Part shown: positions 9,292 through 16,250 of the stretch, one piece after another
How positions within the stretch are numbered: position 1 is the first letter of the stretch
How the letters are laid out: every line of letters begins with the position of its first letter
Source: Streptomyces sp. PH10-H1
GTDB lineage: Bacteria > Actinomycetota > Actinomycetes > Streptomycetales > Streptomycetaceae
Length of the DNA: 64,000 bases
NCBI RefSeq assembly: GCF_030063355.1
Contig: NZ_JASISZ010000012.1
Span: forward strand, 67,818 to 131,817
Direction: 5' to 3'
Position numbers and translations under genes: made by a program
The notes under the pieces: generated by a model
The model's input: the letters and a program-made list of their open reading frames with translations, nothing else
What the model was told of the DNA's origin: nothing
Databases searched by the model: none

Positions 9292-10479
9292 GTGAGCGAT
9301 TACGCAGCCGTCCTCGATCGCGCCGCCGCCGGCGGCCGTATCACCCCGGAGGAGGCGCTGGACCTGTATCGCTCTGCCCCGCTGCACGCCCTCGGGTCGG
9401 CCGCCGACACCGCGCGCCGCCGCCGGTACGCGGGTACCGAGCACATCGCGACGTACATCATCGAGCGGAACATCAACTACACGAACTCGTGCGTCACCGC
9501 GTGCAAGTTCTGTGCCTTCTACGCCGCGCCGCAGAGCGACAAGGTCTGGACCCGGGACATCGCGGACATCCTGCGCCGCTGCGCGGAGACCGTCGAGCTG
9601 GGCGGCACCCAGATCATGTTCCAGGGCGGCCACCACCCGGACTACGGCGTCGAGTACTACGAGGAGCACTTCGCCGCGATCAAGAAGGCGTACCCGCAGC
9701 TGGTCATCCACTCGCTGGGCGCCTCCGAGGTCGAGCACATGTCCCGGATCTCCGGGGTCTCGGCGGAGGAAGCGATCCGGCGGATCCACGCCGCGGGTCT
9801 CGACTCCTTCGCGGGCGCGGGCGCCGAGCTGCTGCCGGCCCGGCCGCGTACCGCCATCGCGCCGCTCAAGGAGTCGGGCGAGCGGTGGCTGGAGATCATG
9901 GAGATCGCGCACAACCTGGGCGTCGAATCCACCTCCACGATGCTGATGGGCACCGGCGAGACGAACGCCGAGCGCATCGAGCACCTGCGCATGATCCGTG
10001 ATGTGCAGGACCGTACGGGCGGCTTCCGCGCCTTCATCCCGTACACCTACCAGCCGGAGAACAACAAGCTGAAGGGCCAGACGCAGGCCACCGTCTTCGA
10101 GTACCTGCGGCTGATCGCCGTCTCCCGGCTCTTCCTGGACAACGTCGCCCACATCCAGGGCTCCTGGCTCACCGTGGGCAAGGAGGCCGGCCAGCTCTCC
10201 CTGCACTACGGGGCGGACGACCTCGGGTCGATCATGCTGGAGGAGAACGTGGTCTCCATGGCCGGTGCCAAGCACCGTTCCAACCGTATGGAGATCATCC
10301 ACCTGATCCGCTCGGCGGGCCGGGTGCCCGCGCAGCGCGCGACCACCTACGAGCACCTGCTCGTCCACGACGACCCGGCGAACGACCCGGTCAACGACCA
10401 CGTCGTCTCGCACCTGTCGTCCACGGCGATCGAGGGCGGCACGGCGCACCCCGAGCTGAAGCTGCTCGCCTCCAGCTGA
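9292..10479 (+). CDS. mqnC: Cyclic dehypoxanthinyl futalosine synthase (radical SAM), menaquinone biosynthesis
   Basis: MqnC converts dehypoxanthine futalosine to the cyclic spiro intermediate in the futalosine route to menaquinone. The 395-residue protein begins at GTG with GGAAGGGA upstream. The radical-SAM cluster motif CVTACKFC gives Cys67, Cys71 and Cys74 (CxxxCxxC). It is followed by FQGGHHPDYG, the ELLPARPR stretch and the C-terminal FIPYTYQPENN and HIQGSW motifs typical of the MqnC/MqnE/CofG group. Length and motif order are normal. The next gene starts directly after the stop. menG, a menJ-like gene, a polyprenyl synthase and nuo genes are nearby, forming a loose menaquinone neighbourhood. 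Confidence 0.97.
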   Translation: MSDYAAVLDRAAAGGRITPEEALDLYRSAPLHALGSAADTARRRRYAGTEHIATYIIERNINYTNSCVTACKFCAFYAAPQSDKVWTRDIADILRRCAETVELGGTQIMFQGGHHPDYGVEYYEEHFAAIKKAYPQLVIHSLGASEVEHMSRISGVSAEEAIRRIHAAGLDSFAGAGAELLPARPRTAIAPLKESGERWLEIMEIAHNLGVESTSTMLMGTGETNAERIEHLRMIRDVQDRTGGFRAFIPYTYQPENNKLKGQTQATVFEYLRLIAVSRLFLDNVAHIQGSWLTVGKEAGQLSLHYGADDLGSIMLEENVVSMAGAKHRSNRMEIIHLIRSAGRVPAQRATTYEHLLVHDDPANDPVNDHVVSHLSSTAIEGGTAHPELKLLASS

Positions 10480-10899
10480 ATGCTCACGATCCACGCCTCC
10501 GACAGCGGTGAGCGCGCCGTCGCCGTTTCCGGGGACCGGATCGTGGCGGTCGGCACGCTCGGTGAACTGCGCGCGGCACATCCGCTCGCGCGGGTGCGCG
10601 CTTGGCGCGGGACCGTGGGCCCCGGGCTGGTGCACGCGGCTCCGGTGCCGGACGCGCCGAGTCCGCGCGAGCGGATTCACGCTCTCTTGCGGTTCGGGGC
10701 GACGGCCGTGGTGGACGGGTATCTGACCGATCCCGGGCTGCGGGCCGCCGCGGCCCGGGGTGGTCTGGCCCGGGTGCCGGCCGGATCGGTGCCGCCCGCG
10801 CTCGTGCCGGGCGGCCGGGCGGATCTCGCGGTCTTCGACGCCGACGGCGTCTGTGTGGCCACCGTGCTCGGCGGACGGCTCGTGCACCGGCGCGCGTAA
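10480..10899 (+). CDS. Amidohydrolase-like mini-protein (composite beta-sandwich without the TIM barrel)
   Basis: The ATG follows the mqnC stop with no gap, so the two are translationally linked. The 139-residue product has VAVSGDRIVAVGTLGEL and GPGLVHAAP at its N-terminus and PGGRADLAVFDADGVCVATVLGGRLVHR at its C-terminus in pieces shorter than the full barrel enzymes. These are the strands that form the small sandwich domain of imidazolonepropionase and other amidohydrolases. The metal-binding barrel (HxH and the later His and Asp) is missing. It is therefore unlikely to be a hydrolase by itself. A role beside MqnC is possible, since some futalosine pathways use an amidohydrolase-family deaminase, but this is speculation. 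Confidence 0.75.
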   Translation: MLTIHASDSGERAVAVSGDRIVAVGTLGELRAAHPLARVRAWRGTVGPGLVHAAPVPDAPSPRERIHALLRFGATAVVDGYLTDPGLRAAAARGGLARVPAGSVPPALVPGGRADLAVFDADGVCVATVLGGRLVHRRA

Positions 10900-11204
10900 C
10901 CGCCGCGGGCGTGGTGGACCAGCGCGATGAGGCTGAGCTGGAGCCGGGAGATACCGCCGAGCTTGAAGCGCAGGCTCGCCACGTGGAGCTTCACCGTGCG
11001 TTCCGTGATGCCGAGTTCGCCGGCGAGCTCGCGGTTGGAGGCGCCGTCCCTGAGGCTCAGCAGGACCTCACGCTCACGGCTCGTCAGATCACTGATGAGG
11101 CGCAGCCCGCCGCTGATGGGACCGAGCGGACCGAGCGGGCTTCCGTGCGGATCGTCCCGAAGTCCGGCACCGCAGACATGGCAGACCGGACAGAGCTGAT
11201 GCAC
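10677..11204 (-). CDS. LuxR-type helix-turn-helix regulator with Cys-rich N-terminus
   Basis: GTG at 11204 has GGGGGAAA upstream. Residues 5-11 read CPVCHVC, a possible metal or redox site. Residues about 38-95 form a LuxR/GerE helix-turn-helix (LTSREREVLLSLRDGASNRE and TERTVKLHVASLRFKLG). No receiver domain is present. The last 75 or so residues are Arg/Pro/Ala-rich and lie antisense to the convergent amidohydrolase-like gene, a 223-bp overlap. That tail looks like readthrough into antisense sequence, so an ancestral stop near 10.9 kb may have been lost. Target genes are unknown. Confidence 0.65.
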   Translation of the reverse strand: MHQLCPVCHVCGAGLRDDPHGSPLGPLGPISGGLRLISDLTSREREVLLSLRDGASNRELAGELGITERTVKLHVASLRFKLGGISRLQLSLIALVHHARGGYARRCTSRPPSTVATQTPSASKTARSARPPGTSAGGTDPAGTRARPPRAAAARSPGSVRYPSTTAVAPNRKRA

Positions 11205-11259
11205 GGTTTCCCCCCGGAAGCCAGGACGTGAGCAAAACGGAAGGCTATAGCAGCCGGAC

Positions 11260-12288
11260 TCAGCCGGACAGCGAATCGGCCAGCCGCATCCTGGCCTGCT
11301 GCTGATCCTTGAAGTTCTTCAGCGTCTCGGCGTTCTGCTCGATCAGCGCCTTCTGGTATGCGGATTCGACGGCGAACCAGATGCCGACGAGGTTCACCTT
11401 CTTCTTGCAGGCGACATCGGCGGTGGCGGTGGTGACCGCCCGCGGGCCCGTCAGGTCGGTGAGGCCCAGGGCCGCCGGCACCCCGAGCGGTGAGGACACC
11501 CGGTAGCCGTGTCCTGCCATGCAGCCGGCCCAGTCCCGGACGGCGCGCACCACACGGGAGTCCTGCCGCGACCGCTGATGGGCCTCGGCATTGAGGTTCT
11601 GCGGGAAGGCGATGTCCACGGCGGCGGCGTTCGGCGCGTAGAGCTTGAGGCCCGCCTCGCCCGAGCAGCCCGCGACGGGGACTTTGAGGCCGTTGACGAC
11701 GCCGGTGTTCGTGTCGGATGTCCTGGCGCTCTCCGCTTCCTCCAGATTGGCGGGGAGGGATTTCGGATCCAGGCCGGGCGGGCCGTCGAGGACGAGCGAT
11801 TCATTGGTCCCGCGGGCGGGGCGCGGAGCGCGGGCCGGGGACTCCTCCGGCGGGTCGCCGTAGCCGTACCGGGCGGCCAGCGCGGGGCTGGACAGGCCGT
11901 AGCGGCGGCCGTTCTCGCCGTAGACCCCCGCGGAGACACGGGAGTCGGGGGCGGTGTAACGGAATCCGTAGCGCCGCATGCACTGGTCGATGAGGACGTC
12001 CTGTGCGCTCTGCAACCGCTGCCGCTGCTCGGCGGTGACGAGGTAGTCGTCCATCGGGAACGTCAGCCCGTTGCTGTCGAGGAGCACGGGCGTCGCGACG
12101 GCCGGCTCCGCCCGGTCGTCGGACGCGCCGGAGCCGCCACCGGAAGCGGAGCCGGAACCGGAACCGGAGCCGGAACCGGAACCGGAGCCGGAACCGGAAC
12201 CGGAATCGGAGCCGGCGCCACAGCCGGTGAGGAGGAGCACGAGGAGGGCGAGGCAGGCACCGGGGACGGCGGTGTGACGGCTGGGCAT
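11260..12288 (-). CDS. Secreted lipoprotein of unknown function with Gly-Ser repeat
   Basis: The start is ATG at 12288 (GGAG upstream), giving 342 residues. A signal peptide ends in the lipobox LLTGC, so the protein should be lipidated and held on the outer face of the membrane. It is followed by about a dozen Gly-Ser dipeptides encoded by a 6-bp repeat, then a domain with conserved Cys pairs (DQCMRRYGF, AGCSGEAG, WAGCMAGHGY, VACKKK). This Cys-x-x-x-x-Gly-aromatic pattern is common in streptomycete lipoproteins found beside MacAB-like exporters. It is divergent from such a cluster. The biochemical role is unknown. Confidence 0.8.
   Translation of the reverse strand: MPSRHTAVPGACLALLVLLLTGCGAGSDSGSGSGSGSGSGSGSGSGSASGGGSGASDDRAEPAVATPVLLDSNGLTFPMDDYLVTAEQRQRLQSAQDVLIDQCMRRYGFRYTAPDSRVSAGVYGENGRRYGLSSPALAARYGYGDPPEESPARAPRPARGTNESLVLDGPPGLDPKSLPANLEEAESARTSDTNTGVVNGLKVPVAGCSGEAGLKLYAPNAAAVDIAFPQNLNAEAHQRSRQDSRVVRAVRDWAGCMAGHGYRVSSPLGVPAALGLTDLTGPRAVTTATADVACKKKVNLVGIWFAVESAYQKALIEQNAETLKNFKDQQQARMRLADSLSG
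12150..12213. repeat. Hexanucleotide tandem repeat encoding (Gly-Ser)n
   Basis: A run of near-identical units (GGAACC/GGAGCC, plus strand) encodes the Gly-Ser linker just after the lipid-anchored Cys of the lipoprotein. Such tracts change length by slippage in multiples of 6 bp, keeping the frame. Confidence 0.85.
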
Positions 12289-12396
12289 CGGCGGACTCCG
12301 TGGGACGGCTGGGGTGCGGGGTGTCGCGGGCTCCGCCGCTCCGCTCCGCTCCGTGGCGCGGCCGGAGCGGAGCGGCGGCGGGGGTGACCCCACGGA

Positions 12397-12480
12397 TCAG
12401 CCGGGGTTCGCGGACGAGATCTTGTTCTTGAAGTTGGTGCTGGCGTTGCTCCAGGTGTACGCCGGGATCCAGCCATGAAC
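12397..12480 (-). pseudogene. Probable 3' fragment of a secreted-protein gene
   Basis: On the minus strand the last 28 codons before the stop at 12397-12399 have strict G/C third positions and encode a plausible polar C-terminus (motifs GWIPAYTWSN and FKNKISSANPG). Upstream of about 12485 the coherent coding signal belongs to the plus-strand gene instead. I read this as a gene tail left by a deletion that joined it head-on to the neighbouring lipoprotein remnant. The tail is vaguely like beta/gamma-crystallin-type peptidase inhibitors; this is not firm. Confidence 0.35.
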
Positions 12481-12702
12481 TCCCTCGCGGTAGGCCCCGC
12501 GGACTTCCTGGAGGAGATGCGGGAGGAGACGAGGTGCATGCGCGAGCACGGGATCACGGACTATCCGGATCCCAGCCCGGCGACCGGCGAGTTCCAGTAC
12601 CCCGACGATCTGGGGAAGCGGCTGAAGCAGGACCCGTCGACCGCCGCCATCTGGCACACCTGCCAGGCGAAGTCCGGCGGTGACGGGATCCAGGGTGGCT
12701 GA
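12475..12702 (+). pseudogene. 5'-truncated lipoprotein gene of the MacAB-associated family
   Basis: The frame encodes 75 residues with the family hallmark FLEEMREETRCMREHGI followed by DYPDPSPATGEF and a second Cys near the end. Full-length relatives carry a signal peptide and lipobox before this point and are normally encoded just upstream of the periplasmic adaptor of a MacAB-type exporter, as here. No signal peptide or convincing ribosome site precedes the ATG at 12475, so the 5' half appears deleted. The stop overlaps the likely GTG start of the adaptor gene. Confidence 0.55.
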
Positions 12703-13684
12703 CGCTCCGGTCCTGGCCAGGCGTCGCGTATGGGTGATCGCCGTCGCGTTGGGGGCGTTGGTGCTCTCGGGCGTGGGCGTCGGGGCGTCGCTGGTCATCA
12801 GGTCACCCGCCCAGGCCGCCGCGGAACGTACGGCACCGCCGCCCGACCTCCTGACCGCGCCGGTGGAGCGGCGGGTCCTCAAGGACTCGGTCATCCTGCG
12901 CGGCACGGTGCGGGCCGGGCAGTCGGTGGACGTCTCCCCCTCCGTCGCCGCGGGGGAGGGCTCCGGCACGCCGGTCGTGACGAAACTGCTGGTGGTGCCC
13001 CGGGGAACCGTCGCCGACGGCAAGGTGCTGCTGGAGGTGTCCGGGCGGCCGGTGTTCGCGCTGAAGGGCACGCTGCCGGTGTACCGGGACCTGAAGCCGG
13101 GCGCGACCGGCGACGACGTCGCCCAGCTGCAGCGGGCGCTCGGCGAACTGGGCCATGGATCCGGAGGCGACCCGTGCGGGACGTTCGGGTCCGGGACGAA
13201 GGAGGCGCTGCGGGGCTTCTACGCCGCGATCGGCTACGACCCGCTTCCGGCCCACGCGGACGGCGGGGCGGCGCTGAAGTCGGCGCAGGACGCCGTGACC
13301 TCGGCGGAACGCGCCCTCGAGGACGCGCAGGACGCTCAGGCCGCGGTGAGTACGACGGGCGCGACAGGTGCGACGGGCGCCCCGAACGCGTCCGCCACCG
13401 GGAAGCCCGGCATCAGCAGAGCGAGCAGGCGCGCCGTGGAGCGGGCCCGGGAGGATCTCGCCGCCGCGCGGACGGCCCTCACCGCGGCCCTCGCCACCGA
13501 CGGCCCGATGCTGCCCGCAGGTGAAGTGGTCTATCTGGAGGGCTTTCCGGCCCGGGTGGACTCCATCCCCGCGCATGTGGGATCGAAGGTGTCCGGTGCG
13601 GCGGTCATGACCGTGTCGGCCGGTGCGCTGGTGGTGCGGGGCTCGCTGCAGGAGTACCAGAAGGGTCCCAGCAGTGACCGCTGA
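12695..13684 (+). CDS. MacA/HlyD-like membrane-fusion protein with peptidoglycan-binding-like domain, C-terminally truncated
   Basis: GTG at 12695 (or 12680) starts a protein of about 330 residues with an N-terminal membrane anchor (VWVIAVALGALVLSGVGVGA), a lipoyl/barrel strand region, a peptidoglycan_binding_1-like segment (LKPGATGDDVAQLQRALGEL) and an Ala/Glu/Asp-rich coiled hairpin interrupted by a short (GAT)-rich insert. Relatives continue after the VVRGSLQEYQKG strand with another 50 or more residues of barrel and membrane-proximal domain. Here only PSSDR and a stop follow, and the stop overlaps the ATPase GTG start. The truncation is abrupt, consistent with an in-place deletion. Function as an adaptor is doubtful. 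Confidence 0.75.
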   Translation: MADAPVLARRRVWVIAVALGALVLSGVGVGASLVIRSPAQAAAERTAPPPDLLTAPVERRVLKDSVILRGTVRAGQSVDVSPSVAAGEGSGTPVVTKLLVVPRGTVADGKVLLEVSGRPVFALKGTLPVYRDLKPGATGDDVAQLQRALGELGHGSGGDPCGTFGSGTKEALRGFYAAIGYDPLPAHADGGAALKSAQDAVTSAERALEDAQDAQAAVSTTGATGATGAPNASATGKPGISRASRRAVERAREDLAAARTALTAALATDGPMLPAGEVVYLEGFPARVDSIPAHVGSKVSGAAVMTVSAGALVVRGSLQEYQKGPSSDR

Positions 13685-14366
13685 CGTTCCCGCGGTCATC
13701 GAACTGCGGCAGGCGGGTCTCACCTACCCCGGCCCGCCGCCGGTCGCCGCCCTCGCCGGCTGCGAACTGACGGTCCGGCCGGGCGAGTTCGTCACGGTCG
13801 TCGGCCCCTCGGGATCCGGTAAGTCCACCTTCCTGAACATCGTGGGACTGCTGGACGTGCCCACCTCCGGCAGCTACCTGCTGGACGGCATCGACACGGG
13901 CTCGCTCAAGGACGCCGACCGCACCGCCCTGCGCGGCCGGCGCATCGGATTCGTCTTCCAGTCGTTCCACCTCCTCCCGTACCGCAGCGCGGAGGACAAC
14001 GTCCGCGTCGCCCTGCTGTACGGCCGCGTGCCGCGTGCCGAGCGCCGCGAGCGGGCCCGCGAGGCCCTGGTCAGAGTGGGACTCGGGCACCGGATGGACT
14101 CGGTGCCCACCCGGCTGTCCGGCGGCGAGCGGCAGCGGGTGGCGATCCCCCGCGCCCTGGTCGCGGGGCCGTCGCTGCTGCTGTGCGACGAGCCGACCGG
14201 CAACCTCGACACCGCCACCGCCGGCCCGATCCTGGGCCTGCTCGACGAACTGCACGCGGACGGCATGACGGTCGTCGTCATCACCCACGATCCGCTGGTC
14301 GCCGAACGCGGCGCGCGCACCGTCTCGATCCGCGACGGCGTCCTGACCGAGCGGGCGCCGGTATGA
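13674..14366 (+). CDS. MacB-type ABC transporter ATP-binding protein
   Basis: The GTG at 13674 overlaps the adaptor stop. The 230-residue ATPase has Walker A GPSGSGKST, Q-loop FVFQSFHLL, signature LSGGERQRV, Walker B LLLCDEPTGNLD and the H-loop ITHD. It belongs to the MacB/LolD-like (FtsE-related) group that powers mechanotransmission exporters rather than classic substrate pumps. One oddity is Pro in VAIPRALV after the signature, where relatives usually have Ala (VAIARAL). The ATPase otherwise looks intact, unlike its partners. Confidence 0.92.
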   Translation: MTADVPAVIELRQAGLTYPGPPPVAALAGCELTVRPGEFVTVVGPSGSGKSTFLNIVGLLDVPTSGSYLLDGIDTGSLKDADRTALRGRRIGFVFQSFHLLPYRSAEDNVRVALLYGRVPRAERRERAREALVRVGLGHRMDSVPTRLSGGERQRVAIPRALVAGPSLLLCDEPTGNLDTATAGPILGLLDELHADGMTVVVITHDPLVAERGARTVSIRDGVLTERAPV

Positions 14367-15430
14367 GGCTGCGTATAAGGCCGCATATCAGGACCAGAGC
14401 CACGATCCGGGTAGAGAGGCAGAAGCAGAGGCAGAAGCAGCGCCTCGTCGAGCCCTCCGTCCTCCCGCTGCGCGACCTCCTCTCCGAGTCGCTCGCCGGG
14501 ATGCTCCAGCGCCCCGCCCGCTCCGTGCTCACCGCGCTCGGCACCGTCCTCGGCGTCGGTACGTTCGTGGCGATCCTCGGGCTGACCGCCACAACGTCCT
14601 CGCGGATCGACTCCCGCTTCGACCTGCTCACCGCGACCGAAGTGACGGTCGAGGACATCAGCGTCCAGCAGAACGCCTTCGCGGGTCCCGCCTTCCCCGC
14701 CGACGCCGACGGGCGGATCGAACGGCTCGGCGGTGTCGAGAACGCCGGGGTGTACTGGACGGTGCACCCGGCCGGCGACGCCACCGTCCGCTCCTCCCCG
14801 GTGGGCGGCGCCTCCGGCGGCGAGGAGACCGGCATCGTCGCCGCGTCCCCCGGCGCCATCCTGGCCGCGGACCCGCACCTCGCGCAGGGCAGGCTGTACG
14901 ACGGCTGGATGCTGATCTCCACCCGGATCGGCGCCGCCGGGCAGATCGCCCATGAGGCCCCGACCGCACTGCGCCCGGACCACCCCGAATATCTCAAGGC
15001 CGTCCCCCCGCCCGACCCCCGCACACTGCGCGGCTCGGTCACCGGGGACCTCAACCAGCTGTTCCTGCTCCTCGCGGCGATCTGCCTGGTCATCGGTGCG
15101 GTCGGGATCGCCAACACCACCCTGGTCGCCGTCCTGGAACGCACCGGGGAGATCGGTCTGCGCCGCGCCCTGGGCGCCAGGGGGCGGCACATCACCGCCC
15201 AGTTCCTGGCCGAGTCCGGGGCCCTGGGGGCGCTGGGCGGGCTGGTGGGCACCAGCCTCGGCAGCATCACCGTGGTGATCGTGGCCGTGATCAGGGACTG
15301 GACGCCGGTCCTCCACCCGGCCACGGTCGCCGCCGCCCCGGCGATCGGCCTGCTCACGGGGCTGCTCGCCGGCCTCTACCCGGCCCTGCGCGCCGCGCAC
15401 ATCCAGCCCGCCGAGGCACTCCGCCGCTGA
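14363..15430 (+). CDS. MacB-like ABC transporter permease with an apparent internal deletion
   Basis: ATG at 14363 overlaps the ATPase stop (ATGA), giving 355 residues. An N-terminal helix ([20 protein letters not shown]), a periplasmic domain and three C-terminal helices with the FtsX/MacB motif [19 protein letters not shown] are present. The periplasmic domain is short: the text jumps from AQGRLYDGW to [10 protein letters not shown], which in relatives are separated by roughly 70-80 residues. The reading frame is kept. Together with the truncated adaptor and lipoprotein this suggests a decaying exporter. Confidence 0.85.
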   Translation: MRLRIRPHIRTRATIRVERQKQRQKQRLVEPSVLPLRDLLSESLAGMLQRPARSVLTALGTVLGVGTFVAILGLTATTSSRIDSRFDLLTATEVTVEDISVQQNAFAGPAFPADADGRIERLGGVENAGVYWTVHPAGDATVRSSPVGGASGGEETGIVAASPGAILAADPHLAQGRLYDGWMLISTRIGAAGQIAHEAPTALRPDHPEYLKAVPPPDPRTLRGSVTGDLNQLFLLLAAICLVIGAVGIANTTLVAVLERTGEIGLRRALGARGRHITAQFLAESGALGALGGLVGTSLGSITVVIVAVIRDWTPVLHPATVAAAPAIGLLTGLLAGLYPALRAAHIQPAEALRR

Positions 15431-15471
15431 CCCCGGGCCGCGGCGGCGGGCGCGGGGTGGAGAATGGGCCC

Positions 15472-16170
15472 GTGACCCGAGCCTCCCTGGAAAAGCAGCC
15501 GCACGAAGTCGCCGCGATGTTCGACGACGTAGCCGCCAAGTACGACCTGACGAACGACGTGCTGTCACTCGGCCAGGCCCGGCTGTGGCGCAAGGCCGTC
15601 GCGCAGGCCCTCGACGTCCGGCCCGGCGAGCGGGTGCTCGACCTCGGTGCCGGTACCGGCACCTCCTCGCTGCCCTTCGTGGCGGCGGGCGCCCAGGTCG
15701 TGCCGTGCGACTTCTCGGTCGGGATGCTGCGCGAGGGCAAGAAGCGCCACCCGGCCCTGCCGCTCACGGCGGGCGACGCGACGAAGCTGCCGTTCGCCGA
15801 TGGCGTCTTCGACGCGGTCACCATCTCCTTCGCGCTGCGCAATGTGCACGACACGGACGCCGCGCTGCGCGAGATGCTCCGCGTCACCAAGCCGGGCGGC
15901 CGCGTCGTGATCTGCGAATTCAGCAGCCCGACGTTCAAGCCGTTCCGCACCGTCTACACCGAGTACCTGATGCGGGCCCTGCCGCCGGTCGCGACCGCGG
16001 TGAGCAGCAACCCGGACGCGTACGTCTATCTCGCCGAGTCCATCCGCGCCTGGCCCGATCAGGCGGCGCTCGCCGGCCGGCTCCAGGGCGCAGGCTGGTC
16101 CAAGGTCGCCTGGCGGAACCTCACCGGCGGTGTCGTCGCGCTGCACAGAGGCGCCAAGATCGGCGAATAG
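15472..16170 (+). CDS. menG: Demethylmenaquinone methyltransferase
   Basis: MenG (UbiE family) C-methylates demethylmenaquinone with S-adenosylmethionine, the last ring step in menaquinone synthesis. GTG at 15472 has GGAG 9 nt upstream; an in-frame GTG at 15457 is less likely. The 232-residue protein shows [20 protein letters not shown] motif [13 protein letters not shown], the acidic [11 protein letters not shown] and [19 protein letters not shown], all typical of the family. It lies about 40 bp downstream of the permease gene but belongs functionally with mqnC, the menJ-like gene and the polyprenyl synthase. Confidence 0.95.
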   Translation: MTRASLEKQPHEVAAMFDDVAAKYDLTNDVLSLGQARLWRKAVAQALDVRPGERVLDLGAGTGTSSLPFVAAGAQVVPCDFSVGMLREGKKRHPALPLTAGDATKLPFADGVFDAVTISFALRNVHDTDAALREMLRVTKPGGRVVICEFSSPTFKPFRTVYTEYLMRALPPVATAVSSNPDAYVYLAESIRAWPDQAALAGRLQGAGWSKVAWRNLTGGVVALHRGAKIGE

Positions 16171-16250
16171 CGGGGCAGTTGCGCGAACCATGCCATAAAT
16201 TCCGGTGTCTGATGTGAGGACAGCCGTCCCCCCGACACGCGGAGTGACCC

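Noticed and set aside
12141..12213. CRISPR-like or integration repeat
   Set aside because: It is a coding Gly-Ser hexamer repeat without spacers.
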